A stretch of DNA of 64,000 bases, from NCBI RefSeq assembly GCF_003610635.1, contig NZ_RAQJ01000001.1, positions 248,001 to 312,000 of the forward strand. The letters run 5' to 3'. Shown here piece after piece: positions 1 to 9,506 of the stretch. Under the pieces are notes generated by a model, which did not search any database, was not told where the DNA came from, and saw only the letters and a program-made list of their open reading frames with translations. The stretch is from Ichthyenterobacterium magnum (GTDB taxonomy: Bacteria > Bacteroidota > Bacteroidia > Flavobacteriales > Flavobacteriaceae). A program made the position numbers and the translations under genes. Numbering within the stretch: the stretch's first letter is position 1; every line of letters begins with the position of its first letter.

Positions 1-178
1 TTGCGTTTTGTTCTTTATCTATATCGTTTTGAAATTTTAACTCTTCTCCATAGTAATCTTCAGTAACCAAATCATGATCGTACTTACTATTGACATTCAT
101 GTTAATAACAAAGTACAGGATAAAGCTAATAAACCCTATAAATGCTAATACTATGCCTGTTCCCCAATTAAATTTCAT
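1..178 (-). CDS. FixH/CcoH-like protein, C-terminus cut by window edge
   Basis: Reading leftward from an ATG at 178, the frame stays open to the window edge (59 codons). It begins MKFNWGTGIVLAFIGF and has one transmembrane helix at about residues 8-25, followed by a polar segment with YDHDLVTEDYYGEE. This matches the short membrane-anchored FixH family, whose members assist assembly of cbb3 oxidase, with the rest of the protein facing the periplasm. It follows ccoG by about 10 bases on the same strand, so it is very probably the next gene of the cco operon. The C-terminal part lies outside the window, so full length and integrity are unknown. Confidence 0.75.
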   Translation of the reverse strand, partial: MKFNWGTGIVLAFIGFISFILYFVINMNVNSKYDHDLVTEDYYGEELKFQNDIDKEQNA

Positions 179-188
179 AACATCTATT

Positions 189-1613
189 TTAATTATAACT
201 ACGTGGCCCTAGAAAGTTTACCGTTGTTGTTTCTATTAACTCATTATTACTATAGACCTCTATAGTTAATTTGTTTTTATCGCCTTTAAGGTCTTTTTTA
301 TCTATCTCTATAAATAAAGTTCCTTCTGCTAAGCCTTGTTCTGGAACACTAAAGTTATCTGTAGTTGAAACCAATTTTATTTCTCCTTTATATTTGCGGA
401 GTTTAAAATTCACGTTTTCAATTGTTTTACTTGTTTTATTGACAAGCTTATAGGTAAACACATTACTGATTATAGTGCCTTCTTTATGCTCATACAATTG
501 CCCTGGAAGTCTTAATACACGTGCTTCGACATCATTTCTCAATAATAACATACCACTTAAAACTCCAATAAGAATAACTAAAACAGCTATATAGCCTTTC
601 ATTCTCGGAGTGAGTTTAAACTTTTCTTTCTTTTCTATTTCAACTTCACTTGCATAACGTATTAATCCTTTAGGTAGGTTTATGCTTTCCATGATATGAT
701 CACACTCATCTATACATGCTGTACAATTAACACACTCTAATTGCGTACCATTTCTAATATCTATCCCTGTAGGGCAAACATTTACGCATTGCAAACAATC
801 TATACAATCACCATGACCTAGCTCTTGTCTGTCTTCATTTTTTCTAAACTTCTTTCTACCACTTTCTCCTTCTCCTCGCTTATGATCGTAGGCTACAACA
901 ATAGATTTATTATCTAGCAATACACCTTGCAATCTCCCATAAGGACATGCAATAATGCACACTTGCTCTCTAAACCACGCAAATACAAAATAGAATACCG
1001 CAGTAAAAATAAGCAACGGAAACAATGTCCCTAAATGCTCAAAAGGTCCATCAATAATGTATTTTATAAGCTTATCACTACCAATTAAGTAGGCTAAAAA
1101 CACATTGGCTATTAAAAATGATATCACCAAAAATATGCTCCATTTTAAAACGCGTTTTCTAATTTTTTCTGCATCCCATTTTTGCCTATCTAACTTTCTT
1201 TGTTTGTTACGATCTCCATCAATCCAATATTCAATTCTACGAAAAACCATTTCCATAAAAATGGTCTGCGGACAAATCCATCCACAAAAAATACGTCCAA
1301 ATCCAACTGTAAAAAGCGCAATAAAAATAACACCTATTATCATTGAGATTACCACTAGATGGAAATCTTGAGGCCAAAATGGAAATGAAAACACATTAAA
1401 ACGTCGTTCAAGAATATTAAACATCAAGAACTGGTTTCCATTTATTTTAATAAAAGGAGCTGCGACTAAAAAAGCAAGCAAGATGTAGCTTACTATTTTG
1501 CGTTTATCGTAGAATTTACCACTTGGTTTTTTTGGAAACACCCAAGCACGCTTACCTTCTTCATTGATGGTCCCTATTGAATCTCTAAATGATTCGTTTT
1601 CTGGCGCTTCCAA
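189..1613 (-). CDS. ccoG: cbb3 oxidase accessory protein CcoG (FixG/RdxA)
   Basis: A 474-residue polytopic ferredoxin-like protein. Hydrophobic segments lie near residues 41-56, 85-105, 155-175, 195-215 and 340-357. A CGWICPQT motif sits at about 110-117 and CPYG at about 223. Two four-cysteine clusters (C270, C273, C276, C280 and C294, C297, C300, C304) should hold two [4Fe-4S] clusters. CcoG family members are linked to copper delivery and cbb3 oxidase maturation, possibly by reducing Cu(II). The C-terminal ~110 residues form the usual periplasmic Ig-like domain. It lies downstream of ccoP with a gap of about 35 bases and upstream of fixH, in the order expected for a cco operon. Length is normal and nothing is missing. 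Confidence 0.95.
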   Translation of the reverse strand: MEAPENESFRDSIGTINEEGKRAWVFPKKPSGKFYDKRKIVSYILLAFLVAAPFIKINGNQFLMFNILERRFNVFSFPFWPQDFHLVVISMIIGVIFIALFTVGFGRIFCGWICPQTIFMEMVFRRIEYWIDGDRNKQRKLDRQKWDAEKIRKRVLKWSIFLVISFLIANVFLAYLIGSDKLIKYIIDGPFEHLGTLFPLLIFTAVFYFVFAWFREQVCIIACPYGRLQGVLLDNKSIVVAYDHKRGEGESGRKKFRKNEDRQELGHGDCIDCLQCVNVCPTGIDIRNGTQLECVNCTACIDECDHIMESINLPKGLIRYASEVEIEKKEKFKLTPRMKGYIAVLVILIGVLSGMLLLRNDVEARVLRLPGQLYEHKEGTIISNVFTYKLVNKTSKTIENVNFKLRKYKGEIKLVSTTDNFSVPEQGLAEGTLFIEIDKKDLKGDKNKLTIEVYSNNELIETTTVNFLGPRSYN

Positions 1614-1648
1614 AGTTTAATAGTTTAAATTTATAAATTTATTTTTTG

Positions 1649-2545
1649 TTACTCTACACCTTCAACATTTGAATCTTCCCAAATGTCTCCCTCTGCAGCT
1701 TTTGGTTCTGCAGGGGTTGTCCCTTGAAATTGCAACAAATAACTTGCTACCTGAGCTATTTCTGCTGGTTTTAAACTTTGTTTCCAAGCAATCATTCCTT
1801 TACCATCTCGACCACCTTCAGATATTGTTTTAAAGACGTTCTTGATTCCGCCACCTAATATCCAATATTTATCGGTTAGGTTAGGACCAATTCCGCCACC
1901 GCCATCAGCTTTATGGCAAGCGACACAGTTGAGTTCGAAAATTTTCTTACCGTTACTTAAATCTGATGCATCTGTTAACAATTCTACCGTATTAAAATCT
2001 ACTAAATCTTTAGCATTTTTTTTATAGTTTTCAATAGCAATTTTTGCTTCAGCATATTCTGTTTCTAATTCTGTATACTGATTATCTCCATTAAACACAT
2101 GGTACTTTAATAAATATACAGCACCAAAAATAATAGACGCATAAAACCCATATAACCACCACGGTGGAAGATTATTATCTAATTCTTTAATACCGTCATA
2201 ATTATGGTCTAAAATTATTTCGTGTTCCTCTTCAACTGGTTTTTGTCCTAATAATTTTATATAGGTCTTTTTTAACCAAGCTATAAACTTTGGTGCTTTT
2301 GTTTTTTGAGCATCAAAACGTGCTTTAGCCTCTTCATCTAGACTTTGGTATAAAATATTGTCCATAGATCCTACTATAGCTTCTGTAGCTATTAAAATTA
2401 GGAGCACTAACAATAAGAACAACATAATTACGGGTTGCTCTATAAATGCAGGTTTTTCTCCAGAATCTACAAAGTACTCTATAAGACCGAAGATGATAAA
2501 GAATACAACTGGTACTCTTACCCAAGATGGAATAAAATTTTTCAT
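1649..2545 (-). CDS. ccoP: cbb3 oxidase diheme-subunit homologue CcoP, mono-heme form
   Basis: 298 residues. Transmembrane helices lie near residues 11-25, 38-60 and 129-147, followed by a periplasmic cytochrome c domain. Only one heme c attachment site is present, C207-VA-C210-H211, with M251 in GKGMIAW as the probable axial Met ligand. Proteobacterial CcoP normally has two CXXCH sites, so this is the shorter mono-heme type. It passes electrons from soluble or membrane c-type cytochromes to the CcoO part of the complex. Its start overlaps the end of ccoQ by four bases (ATGA), implying translational coupling. The C-terminus carries an acidic tail. Confidence 0.93.
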   Translation of the reverse strand: MKNFIPSWVRVPVVFFIIFGLIEYFVDSGEKPAFIEQPVIMLFLLLVLLILIATEAIVGSMDNILYQSLDEEAKARFDAQKTKAPKFIAWLKKTYIKLLGQKPVEEEHEIILDHNYDGIKELDNNLPPWWLYGFYASIIFGAVYLLKYHVFNGDNQYTELETEYAEAKIAIENYKKNAKDLVDFNTVELLTDASDLSNGKKIFELNCVACHKADGGGGIGPNLTDKYWILGGGIKNVFKTISEGGRDGKGMIAWKQSLKPAEIAQVASYLLQFQGTTPAEPKAAEGDIWEDSNVEGVE

Positions 2546-2727
2546 AGTTCTGTGTGATTTTGGTTATCTAATGGAATATTACTTACGTTATTTATATACT
2601 CTTTTTTAGCAGTTATAACCCACCAAAATAAGACTACAAAAAAGATAAAAAAGATAAGTAGTGAAATTATAGGATATATTTCTATTCCTGATATGCTATC
2701 CATATGGTTTTTTACAAATTTTAACAT
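2542..2727 (-). CDS. ccoQ: cbb3 oxidase small subunit CcoQ/FixQ
   Basis: 61 residues with one strong transmembrane helix at about 18-40 (ISLLIFFIFFVVLFWWV) followed by a short polar tail. Size, topology and position between ccoNO and ccoP identify it as the FixQ-type small subunit, which stabilises the association of CcoP with the catalytic core. It starts five bases after the ccoNO stop and overlaps ccoP by four bases. Sequence similarity in this family is weak, so the call rests mainly on position and membrane topology. Confidence 0.85.
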   Translation of the reverse strand: MLKFVKNHMDSISGIEIYPIISLLIFFIFFVVLFWWVITAKKEYINNVSNIPLDNQNHTEL

Positions 2728-2731
2728 ATTA

Positions 2732-4915
2732 TTAGTTTTGAGTGGTTTCTGTATCTTTCACTTTTATATCTGTTCCTAATCGCTGTAAATATGCAATAAC
2801 TGCAACAATCTCACGATTTCTCATTTCAACAAATTCTGAACCACCAGAAGCTTTATCAGCTTCATAAGTTTCAGCAAAATCTGGATCCGAATAAAGGTTT
2901 TGTTCTATTTGAGTGCCTTGCTCCAACATAGTTTGCTGTGCGTTAGCAATCTCTTCATCTGTATAAGGTACGCCAAGCGAAACCATAGCTTTCATTTTAG
3001 CTTCAGTTTGCGATTTATCTAACTCATTTCTAACAAGCCATTGATACGCTGGCATTATAGACCCTGAAGATGTACTCTGAGGATCGTACATATGATTTAA
3101 GTGCCAATTATCTGAATATTTACCACCAACTCGAGCTAAATCTGGTCCAGTACGTTTAGATCCCCAAAGGAAAGGATGGTCGTAAACAAACTCTCCAGCT
3201 TTAGAGTATTCTCCATAACGTTCTACCTCACTTCTAAATGGTCTAATCATTTGTGAGTGGCAACCAACACAACCTTCTCTAATATAAATATCACGTCCTT
3301 CTAACTCTAGTGGTGTGTATGGTTTTACACTACTTATTGTTGGAATATTTGACTCCACCATAATCGTTGGAATAATCTGAACTATACCTCCAATAAGAAT
3401 AGCTATTGTAGCGTAAATTGTAAGTTTAATTGGTTTACGCTCTAACCAAGTGTGCCAAGCTTCTCCTGTAACACGTTTTTTAGAAACGCGTTGCAAAGCA
3501 GGAGCTTCTGCCAACTCATCTGTAACTTTGCTTCCGTTTTTAACAGTAAGTATAATATTATAAACTAGAATTAGCATACCAATAATAAATAATGTACCAC
3601 CAATTGCTCGCATCCAGTACATTGGCATAATCTCAGAAACAGTTTCTAAGAAATTACCATAAGTTAATGTACCATCTGGGTTAAATTGTTTCCACATACT
3701 TGCTTGCGTAAATCCAGCAACATACATTGGTAATGCATACATAATAATACCAAGTGTTCCTATCCAAAAATGTAAATTAGCAAGACCTACAGAATATAGT
3801 TTTGTTTTAAATAATCTAGGGATTAAATAATAAATAATACCAAAGGCCATAAATCCATTCCAAGCTAATGCACCAACGTGTACGTGGGCAATAATCCAAT
3901 CTGTAAAGTGACCTATAGCATTTACATTTTTAAGAGATAGCATTGGGCCTTCAAAAGTTGCCATACCATAACCCGTTATGGCTACAACCATAAATTTTAA
4001 AACAGGATCTGTACGAACTTTATCCCAAGCACCACGAAGTGTTAATAGTCCGTTTATCATTCCTCCCCAAGAAGGCATTAATAACATAACAGAAAAAGCA
4101 ACACCAAGATTTTGAGCCCATTCTGGTAAAGCAGTATATAAAAGGTGATGTGGTCCTGCCCAGATGTATAAAAAGATTAATGACCAAAAGTGTACAATAG
4201 ATAACCTATATGAATATACAGGTCTATTGGCCGCCTTAGGAACAAAGTAATACATCAATCCTAAAAATGGCGTTGTTAAGAAAAATGCAACTGCATTATG
4301 ACCGTACCACCATTGCACTAGGGCATCTTGAACACCTGCGTAGACAGAATAACTTTTCATACCGTTAACAGGCAACTCTAAACTATTAAAAATATGAAGC
4401 ACAGCAACCGTTACAAAAGTCGCTAAGTAAAACCAAACAGCTACATAAAGATGACGTTGTCTTCTTTTTAAAATGGTCCAAATCATATTTATACCAAAAA
4501 CAACCCAAATTAAAGCAATAGCAATATCTATTGGCCATTCTAATTCGGCATATTCTTTAGACGTAGTGTAACCTAATGGCAACGATATAGCGGCAGCAAC
4601 AATTATAAGTTGCCAACCCCAAAAGTTAATATTACTCAACAAATCGCTAGCCATACGTGTTTTTAATAAACGCTGTAGCGAATAGTAAATACCTGCAAAC
4701 ATTGCATTACCTACAAATGCAAAAATCACTGCATTGGTATGCAAAGGTCTTAATCGCCCAAAACTTAACCAGGAAATACCATCGGTAAGGTTTGGGAATA
4801 TAAACATGAAAGCAAGTAATAAACCTACTACCATTCCTACAACACCAAAAATTATTGTGGCATAAAGGAATTTTGTAACAATTTTGTTATCGTAATGAAA
4901 CTGCTGCATTTCCAT
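2732..4915 (-). CDS. ccoN: cbb3 oxidase fused catalytic subunits I and II (CcoNO)
   Basis: 727 residues, a fusion of CcoN (about 1-465) and CcoO (about 490-727). The CcoN part is polytopic and has the expected ligands: H59 in LHTN for low-spin heme, H206 (WYGHNAVAF), H256-H257 (PHHLLY) for copper B, and H344/H346 (AHVHVGAL) for the high-spin and low-spin hemes. The CcoO part has one anchoring helix at about 498-520 and a single CXXCH site, C549-VG-C552-H553, followed by SQMIRPF. It catalyses terminal reduction of oxygen to water with proton pumping at low oxygen. The N-O fusion is common in Bacteroidota. An alternative ATG two codons downstream would also work. Confidence 0.96.
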   Translation of the reverse strand: MEMQQFHYDNKIVTKFLYATIIFGVVGMVVGLLLAFMFIFPNLTDGISWLSFGRLRPLHTNAVIFAFVGNAMFAGIYYSLQRLLKTRMASDLLSNINFWGWQLIIVAAAISLPLGYTTSKEYAELEWPIDIAIALIWVVFGINMIWTILKRRQRHLYVAVWFYLATFVTVAVLHIFNSLELPVNGMKSYSVYAGVQDALVQWWYGHNAVAFFLTTPFLGLMYYFVPKAANRPVYSYRLSIVHFWSLIFLYIWAGPHHLLYTALPEWAQNLGVAFSVMLLMPSWGGMINGLLTLRGAWDKVRTDPVLKFMVVAITGYGMATFEGPMLSLKNVNAIGHFTDWIIAHVHVGALAWNGFMAFGIIYYLIPRLFKTKLYSVGLANLHFWIGTLGIIMYALPMYVAGFTQASMWKQFNPDGTLTYGNFLETVSEIMPMYWMRAIGGTLFIIGMLILVYNIILTVKNGSKVTDELAEAPALQRVSKKRVTGEAWHTWLERKPIKLTIYATIAILIGGIVQIIPTIMVESNIPTISSVKPYTPLELEGRDIYIREGCVGCHSQMIRPFRSEVERYGEYSKAGEFVYDHPFLWGSKRTGPDLARVGGKYSDNWHLNHMYDPQSTSSGSIMPAYQWLVRNELDKSQTEAKMKAMVSLGVPYTDEEIANAQQTMLEQGTQIEQNLYSDPDFAETYEADKASGGSEFVEMRNREIVAVIAYLQRLGTDIKVKDTETTQN

Positions 4916-4921
4916 AATTAT

Positions 4922-5119
4922 TTAAAATTTATTTTTTTGGTTAGTACTTAATTTCTTTTTATTGGATTTTTCTTTAATTATCTCGTCTTCAAAAAGCATT
5001 CTAACAGAAGGTGTATAGCTGTCATCAAATTGCCCTTTTTTTACTGCATAAATAAATGCCACAAAAAACACAATTGCGACTATAACACTAATACTTAGTA
5101 ACATATATATAACACTCAT
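4922..5119 (-). CDS. ccoS: cbb3 oxidase maturation protein CcoS
   Basis: 65 residues beginning MSVIYMLLSISVIVAIVFFVAFIYAVKKGQFDD, with one N-terminal transmembrane helix and the GQFDD motif just after it that is characteristic of CcoS. The family is needed for insertion of heme b and copper into CcoN. It is the first gene of the cco operon on this strand and ends six bases before the ccoNO start. An FNR-like palindrome and a probable promoter lie directly upstream. Confidence 0.92.
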   Translation of the reverse strand: MSVIYMLLSISVIVAIVFFVAFIYAVKKGQFDDSYTPSVRMLFEDEIIKEKSNKKKLSTNQKNKF

Positions 5120-5139
5120 ACCTACTTGAAGTTATGGCT

Positions 5140-5187
5140 CAAAATTACATTTGAACAGCTTTATAAAACATGATTTTTATCATGTTT
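5140..5187 (-). promoter_or_regulatory. Probable FNR-activated promoter of the cco operon
   Basis: A perfect inverted repeat with nine-base arms around TTTT spans 5166-5187, with core ATGAT-N4-ATCAT. Reading toward ccoS, a TAATTTTG -7 box (TAnnTTTG pattern) lies at 5147-5140. If transcription starts near 5133, the palindrome is centred about 43 bases upstream, the usual class II activator position. The FNR consensus is TTGAT-N4-ATCAA, so this is FNR-like with one altered base per half. The same core recurs upstream of ccoI. Confidence 0.7.
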
Positions 5188-5223
5188 GGTTAATATTTTT
5201 AAACTACTCATAACAAAGTACCA

Positions 5224-7596
5224 TTATTTATTGAGTTTTCTACCTAAAAAATTTGTGGCAATTGTTGTAAATACCACAATACTAATAGAGCTCAAAGGCA
5301 TCAAAACGGCAGCAACTACTGGTAATAATTGCCCAGTTACCGCAAAATAGAGTCCGATAATATTATACATAAATGACAAGACAAAACTCCATTTTATAAT
5401 TTTGATAGCGCTTTTTGAGGCGCTAATAAATTTATCTAATTGATTAAATTTTGAAGCATCAAGAATTGCATCACATGCAGGTGAAAACACATTCACATTT
5501 TCTGACAAAGCAATTCCAACATTGCTTTGTGCTAATGCTCCTGCATCATTTAATCCATCACCAATCATTAATACTTTTGCACCTTCGGTTTGATGATATT
5601 TAATATATTCGAGCTTATCGTCTGGTTTCTGATTAAAAATTAGTTTTGTTTTTGTTGGCAAAAGTTTTTTAAGATTTTCTAATTCGCCTTTATTATCTCC
5701 AGATAGAATTACTAAATCGTATTGCTTCTTTAATTTGTTAAATAGTTTAGACAACCCTTTTCTATAACTATTATAAAAGGTAAACTTACCTTTATAAACA
5801 TTGTTAGTACTTACATGCACAGTAGTATTTAAAGCCGATGTTTCTGTAGCTCCTACAAAACTTGCCGAACCAATTTTTATACGGTCGTTATTATGAGATG
5901 CCTCAACGCCTTTACCTATATGTTCTTCAAAATGGTTTAAGGTGATAATATTATGCTCATCTAATATATCGTAGAGCGTTCTGCTTAACGGATGATTTGA
6001 ACCACGAAGTGTATTTTTCAATAGAGTTTCTTCTGATGCTGTTAACCTAACTCCTTCATAGTTTGCACTACTCTTTTGGTTAGATGTAATCGTTCCTGTT
6101 TTATCAAAAATAATGGTATTTACAGCCGCCAATTGCTCTAAAACAGAAGCATTTTTAACATAGAATTTTAACTTCCCAAAAATACGTAGCAAATTACCAA
6201 AAGTAAAAGGTGCAGATAATGCTATAGCACATGGGCACGCAATTATCAGTACTGCTGTAAACACATTCATTGCTTTAGAGGCATCTTTAAACAACCAAAA
6301 TGTTGTAGCAATAAAAGCAATGCTTAAAACTGCTATTGTAAAACGTTTACTAATTGTATTGGTTAATGTTGTAAAACCTTCCTCTTTATTTTTATTAAAC
6401 ACATCGTTGCTCCATAACTGTGTTAAGTAACTTTGCTCTACCGATTTGATGGCTTCCATTTCAATAATACCAGAAGTTTGTTTCCCACCAGCAAATAACT
6501 TATCACCTGATTTTTTACTAACAGCTTCAGATTCTCCAGTTACAAAACTATAATCTATTCGTGCTTTTCCGTTTATTAAAACACCATCTACAGGAATTAA
6601 TTCTTCATTTCTAATAAGAAGTCTATCTCCTTTCTTTATATCATAGACTTGTGTTGGTAGTTCTTCTCCATTAATAATTTTAGTTACAGCAATTGGGAAA
6701 TATGATTTATAATCACGTTCAAAAGACAAAAAAGAATAGGTTTTTTGTTGAAAAAACTTACCAAGTAATAAAAAGAAAACAAGTCCCGTTAAACTATCAA
6801 AAAAACCTGTACCAAAATCAAAGAGTATCTCTATTGTACTTCTTATAAATAAAACTGCAATACCAAGAGCAATTGGTACATCAATATTTAATAGTTTAGA
6901 GCGCAAACCTTTGTAAGCTGAAATAAAATAGTCTTGCCCTGCATAAAAAACAACTGGTAATGAAAATGCAAACATTAACCATCTAAATACATTTTTATAT
7001 TGCTCTATCCAGAAACCATCTACTTGAAAATATTCTGGAAATGATAAAAACATCACATTACCAAAAGCAAAACCTGCAACGCCAAGCTTATAGATGATTG
7101 ATCTATTAATTTCAGCTTTTCCTGTTTTAAAATCATCAAGTGAAATATAAGGCTCGTAGCCTATAGAACTTAACAATAAAACAACATCTTTAAGTGAATA
7201 ATCTTTTATACCATAGTTAACTCGAACAGTTTTTTTACCAAAATTAACCTGAGATGCTGATATATTTGGATTTAACTTATTGAGATTTTCTAAAATCCAG
7301 ATACATGAACTACAGTGAATATGCGGAATATATAATGTGGCTATTTGTATTTGTCCATCATTAAACTCTGTAAATTTATCAATTATATTTTCTTGAGATA
7401 AAAAATCGTATTTACCTTGAATTTCTTTTGGAATAGCTCCTGGAGAAGATTGTAAATCGTAGTAACAGGTTAAATCATTTTCTGAGAAAATTTCGTACAC
7501 GGTTTTACAACCATTACAACAAAATGATTTTTCATTTAAAGTTATAATTGAATTGCTACAATTATCACCACAGTGGAAACAAGTTGTTTGCTCCAT
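5224..7596 (-). CDS. ccoI: cbb3-associated copper P1B-type ATPase CcoI (FixI)
   Basis: 790 residues. An N-terminal metal-binding region contains C6, C9, C13, C26, C27 and C30 (CFHCGDNC...CCNGC), followed by a heavy-metal-associated domain with HCSSC (C95, C98). P-type ATPase signatures follow: TGES at about 353, the metal-site CPC at 454-456, phosphorylation motif D498-KTGT, and GDGLNDAGAL near 690. CcoI proteins export copper across the inner membrane for CcoN assembly. It has a unit of its own downstream of a divergent promoter region shared with the Crp/Fnr gene, and precedes ccoS by about 100 bases. The extended cysteine-rich N-terminus is normal for the Bacteroidota FixI subgroup. Confidence 0.95.
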   Translation of the reverse strand: MEQTTCFHCGDNCSNSIITLNEKSFCCNGCKTVYEIFSENDLTCYYDLQSSPGAIPKEIQGKYDFLSQENIIDKFTEFNDGQIQIATLYIPHIHCSSCIWILENLNKLNPNISASQVNFGKKTVRVNYGIKDYSLKDVVLLLSSIGYEPYISLDDFKTGKAEINRSIIYKLGVAGFAFGNVMFLSFPEYFQVDGFWIEQYKNVFRWLMFAFSLPVVFYAGQDYFISAYKGLRSKLLNIDVPIALGIAVLFIRSTIEILFDFGTGFFDSLTGLVFFLLLGKFFQQKTYSFLSFERDYKSYFPIAVTKIINGEELPTQVYDIKKGDRLLIRNEELIPVDGVLINGKARIDYSFVTGESEAVSKKSGDKLFAGGKQTSGIIEMEAIKSVEQSYLTQLWSNDVFNKNKEEGFTTLTNTISKRFTIAVLSIAFIATTFWLFKDASKAMNVFTAVLIIACPCAIALSAPFTFGNLLRIFGKLKFYVKNASVLEQLAAVNTIIFDKTGTITSNQKSSANYEGVRLTASEETLLKNTLRGSNHPLSRTLYDILDEHNIITLNHFEEHIGKGVEASHNNDRIKIGSASFVGATETSALNTTVHVSTNNVYKGKFTFYNSYRKGLSKLFNKLKKQYDLVILSGDNKGELENLKKLLPTKTKLIFNQKPDDKLEYIKYHQTEGAKVLMIGDGLNDAGALAQSNVGIALSENVNVFSPACDAILDASKFNQLDKFISASKSAIKIIKWSFVLSFMYNIIGLYFAVTGQLLPVVAAVLMPLSSISIVVFTTIATNFLGRKLNK

Positions 7597-7651
7597 AATT
7601 AACTTTGCTCATTTATACCTTTTGCAAATATTTAAAGATATTAATAATAGT

Positions 7652-7671
7652 AATATGATATTTATCATATT
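7652..7671. promoter_or_regulatory. FNR-like operator between ccoI and the Crp/Fnr gene
   Basis: AATATGATATTTATCATATT is a perfect dyad with eight-base arms and core ATGAT-N4-ATCAT, the same core as the site before ccoS. Toward ccoI a near-consensus -7 box (CAAATATT on the plus strand, 7625-7632) puts the dyad centre about 43 bases before the expected transcription start. Toward the regulator gene the site lies closer to the start, where binding could cause autoregulation. Confidence 0.7.
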
Positions 7672-7704
7672 TGCTTAATTTTACATTTCTTCGAATAAAA
7701 TATT

Positions 7705-8382
7705 ATGAGCAAGTGTGAACAGTGTATAGTGCGACAATTTAATTCTCTTAAGGCTTTAACCAAAGATGAATTAGTTAGAATTTCTAGTTGCAAAACATCA
7801 AAGATTATAAAAAAAGGCGAGGTCATTTTTGAAGAAGGCGAAACACTTAATGGCATATATTGTGTAAAAGATGGTGTTTGTAAACTCTCAAAATTAAGTG
7901 CTAATGGTAAAGATCAAATTGTAAAATTGGTTATTAAAGGCGATTTACTTGGTCAACGCTCTTTAATAGGTAATGAATCTGCCAACTTAAGTGCTACTGC
8001 CTTAAAAGACATGGAGGTTTGTTTTATTCCTAAAAGTGAAATTATTAACGACTTACAAAATAATTCTAATTTCTCGATGGACGTGTTACAGAAAATGGCT
8101 CATGATTTAAAAGAGTCTGACAATGTTATTGTTAATATGGCTCAAAAAACAGTAAAGCAGCGTTTAGCCGAAGTTTTAATTTACATTTATCAGCATTTTG
8201 GAGCAGACACAAATGATATGCTTAATGTTGTGCTTTCTAGAGAAGAATACGCAAATATTGTTGGCACAGCAACAGAATCTGCAATTCGTATCTTATCACA
8301 GTTTAAAAAAGAAGGTTTGATTTCTACTTCGGGTAAGCAAATTAAAATAGAAGATATTAAGGGGCTTAAAAAAGTTGTGTAA
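7705..8382 (+). CDS. Crp/Fnr-family transcriptional regulator
   Basis: 225 residues: an N-terminal cyclic-nucleotide-binding-like beta-roll (about 20-140), a dimerisation helix, and a C-terminal winged helix with SREEYANIVGTATESAIRILSQF (about 178-200). The N-terminus MSKCEQC plus C29 gives a cysteine group that could bind an Fe-S cluster, but the spacing differs from E. coli FNR, so oxygen sensing is inferred, not shown. It is divergent from ccoI and shares its upstream palindrome. The likely job is activation of the cbb3 oxidase genes under low oxygen, by analogy with FNR/FixK control of cco operons elsewhere. Confidence 0.88.
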   Translation: MSKCEQCIVRQFNSLKALTKDELVRISSCKTSKIIKKGEVIFEEGETLNGIYCVKDGVCKLSKLSANGKDQIVKLVIKGDLLGQRSLIGNESANLSATALKDMEVCFIPKSEIINDLQNNSNFSMDVLQKMAHDLKESDNVIVNMAQKTVKQRLAEVLIYIYQHFGADTNDMLNVVLSREEYANIVGTATESAIRILSQFKKEGLISTSGKQIKIEDIKGLKKVV

Positions 8383-8388
8383 ATAAAA

Positions 8389-8413
8389 AACTGCCATTTA
8401 AAAAATGACAGTT
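8389..8413 (-). terminator. Rho-independent terminator of the 8440 gene
   Basis: Stem AACTGcCATTT / AAATGaCAGTT with one mismatch and a three-base loop. Read leftward it is followed by TTTTTATTT. It ends the secreted-protein gene and may also slow transcripts arriving from the Crp/Fnr gene on the other strand. Confidence 0.7.
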
Positions 8414-8439
8414 ATATTAAGAGTTTAACAACTTTATTT

Positions 8440-9207
8440 CTAATCTCCACTCATAAATTTGTTATACTCCCAAATTTCATCCCATCGATTACTAAATGTA
8501 TCATCTAAAGTATCAAGGAAATTATCCCATGAGTTTTCGCCATATAACTTTTCATAGGCATCTTTAAATTTTATATCCTCATCAAAATCTGCCCAACTCT
8601 TATAAAAGCTAACAGCTGCAACATGACGTCCCAAATCTCCTTGTAAAAAAGCATTATAATATAAGCCCCAAGGATTGTCCCCTGGCATTGATTTTAATGT
8701 TGCACTTACTTGTTTAAAAATAGAGTTCATAGTATAGCCATGATCTGCTTCTACTTCAAAATATCTTACAAACATAATTGGATGGTCAGAGTTATTATCT
8801 GTTAATGAGCCTGTATTAGATAGTTTATCATCTTTTCTCCAATACTCTATGGTATGCATTTCTTTAATGTATGGCATTACATTATCTCGCCAATCTGCAT
8901 TATGACCACCTTCTCCAGGGCGTGTATCATTGTGCTTTAACATCATTGGTCCCATTTCCCAAATTATTTTTCCAGAATTTGGTCCAGATGAAATATTATA
9001 CACATTTGCTTCATAAGGTGTTGTTTTATGATACGTTTCGTTATGCTTACGCATATTTTCGCCTAGTGTTTTAAGATTGGTATAATCTGGTGTAAGCATA
9101 ATGCTTTCCCACATTTTATAATCTTTAGAATCTTGTGCATTTGAAGTTAAAGAAACTCCAAACATCATTGTTAGCATCACCACTGATGCAATTACTTTTT
9201 TAAACAT
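8440..9207 (-). CDS. Secreted protein of unknown function
   Basis: I chose the ATG at 9207, which gives 255 residues starting MFKKVIASVVMLTMMFGVSLTSNAQ, a clean signal peptide with cleavage after NAQ. The frame is open 16 codons further upstream, but that extension (MYKGYTMC...) would bury the signal peptide. The mature part is rich in aromatic and acidic residues (Trp pairs in WDNFLD, NRWDEIWEYNKFM) and has no cysteine motifs or repeats. I do not recognise the family. It is a single-gene unit with its own terminator. A periplasmic or exported location is all that can be inferred. Confidence 0.75.
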   Translation of the reverse strand: MFKKVIASVVMLTMMFGVSLTSNAQDSKDYKMWESIMLTPDYTNLKTLGENMRKHNETYHKTTPYEANVYNISSGPNSGKIIWEMGPMMLKHNDTRPGEGGHNADWRDNVMPYIKEMHTIEYWRKDDKLSNTGSLTDNNSDHPIMFVRYFEVEADHGYTMNSIFKQVSATLKSMPGDNPWGLYYNAFLQGDLGRHVAAVSFYKSWADFDEDIKFKDAYEKLYGENSWDNFLDTLDDTFSNRWDEIWEYNKFMSGD

Positions 9208-9506
9208 AATATTATTATTTGGTTGATAGTTACACATTGTATAACCTTTATACAATGTTAATTGCTATTAAAAACTTTTAGAGAGTTAATTATATAATAA
9301 ATGAATTGTGATAAAAACCCATTTAAGATTAAAGATCAGCTTTGGAGTTAGTGTAAAGGTAAATGGTTAACCATGTTTAAGACAACAGCTTTTGGACGAA
9401 ACATCAGATATAATGTCCGAAAGAAGGTTTTTATTTATCAAAGTAGATTTTGTGTTATGTAAATATGTTCTATAAAAAAACCTCTCAAATTTGAGAGGTT
9501 TTAAAT
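9208..9506. other. Gene-free stretch
   Basis: No convincing reading frame. It holds a 12-base perfect palindrome ATGGTTAACCAT at 9363-9374, and a loose dyad (TTTGGAC ... GTCCGAA) around 9392-9422. The right end carries the dsbD terminator. The left end must contain the promoter of the 8440 gene, but I see no clear TAnnTTTG box. Confidence 0.5.
9481..9498 (-). terminator. Rho-independent terminator of dsbD
   Basis: Perfect stem CCTCTCAAATTTGAGAGG, followed on the minus strand by a run of seven T. It sits eight bases after the dsbD stop codon. Confidence 0.85.
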
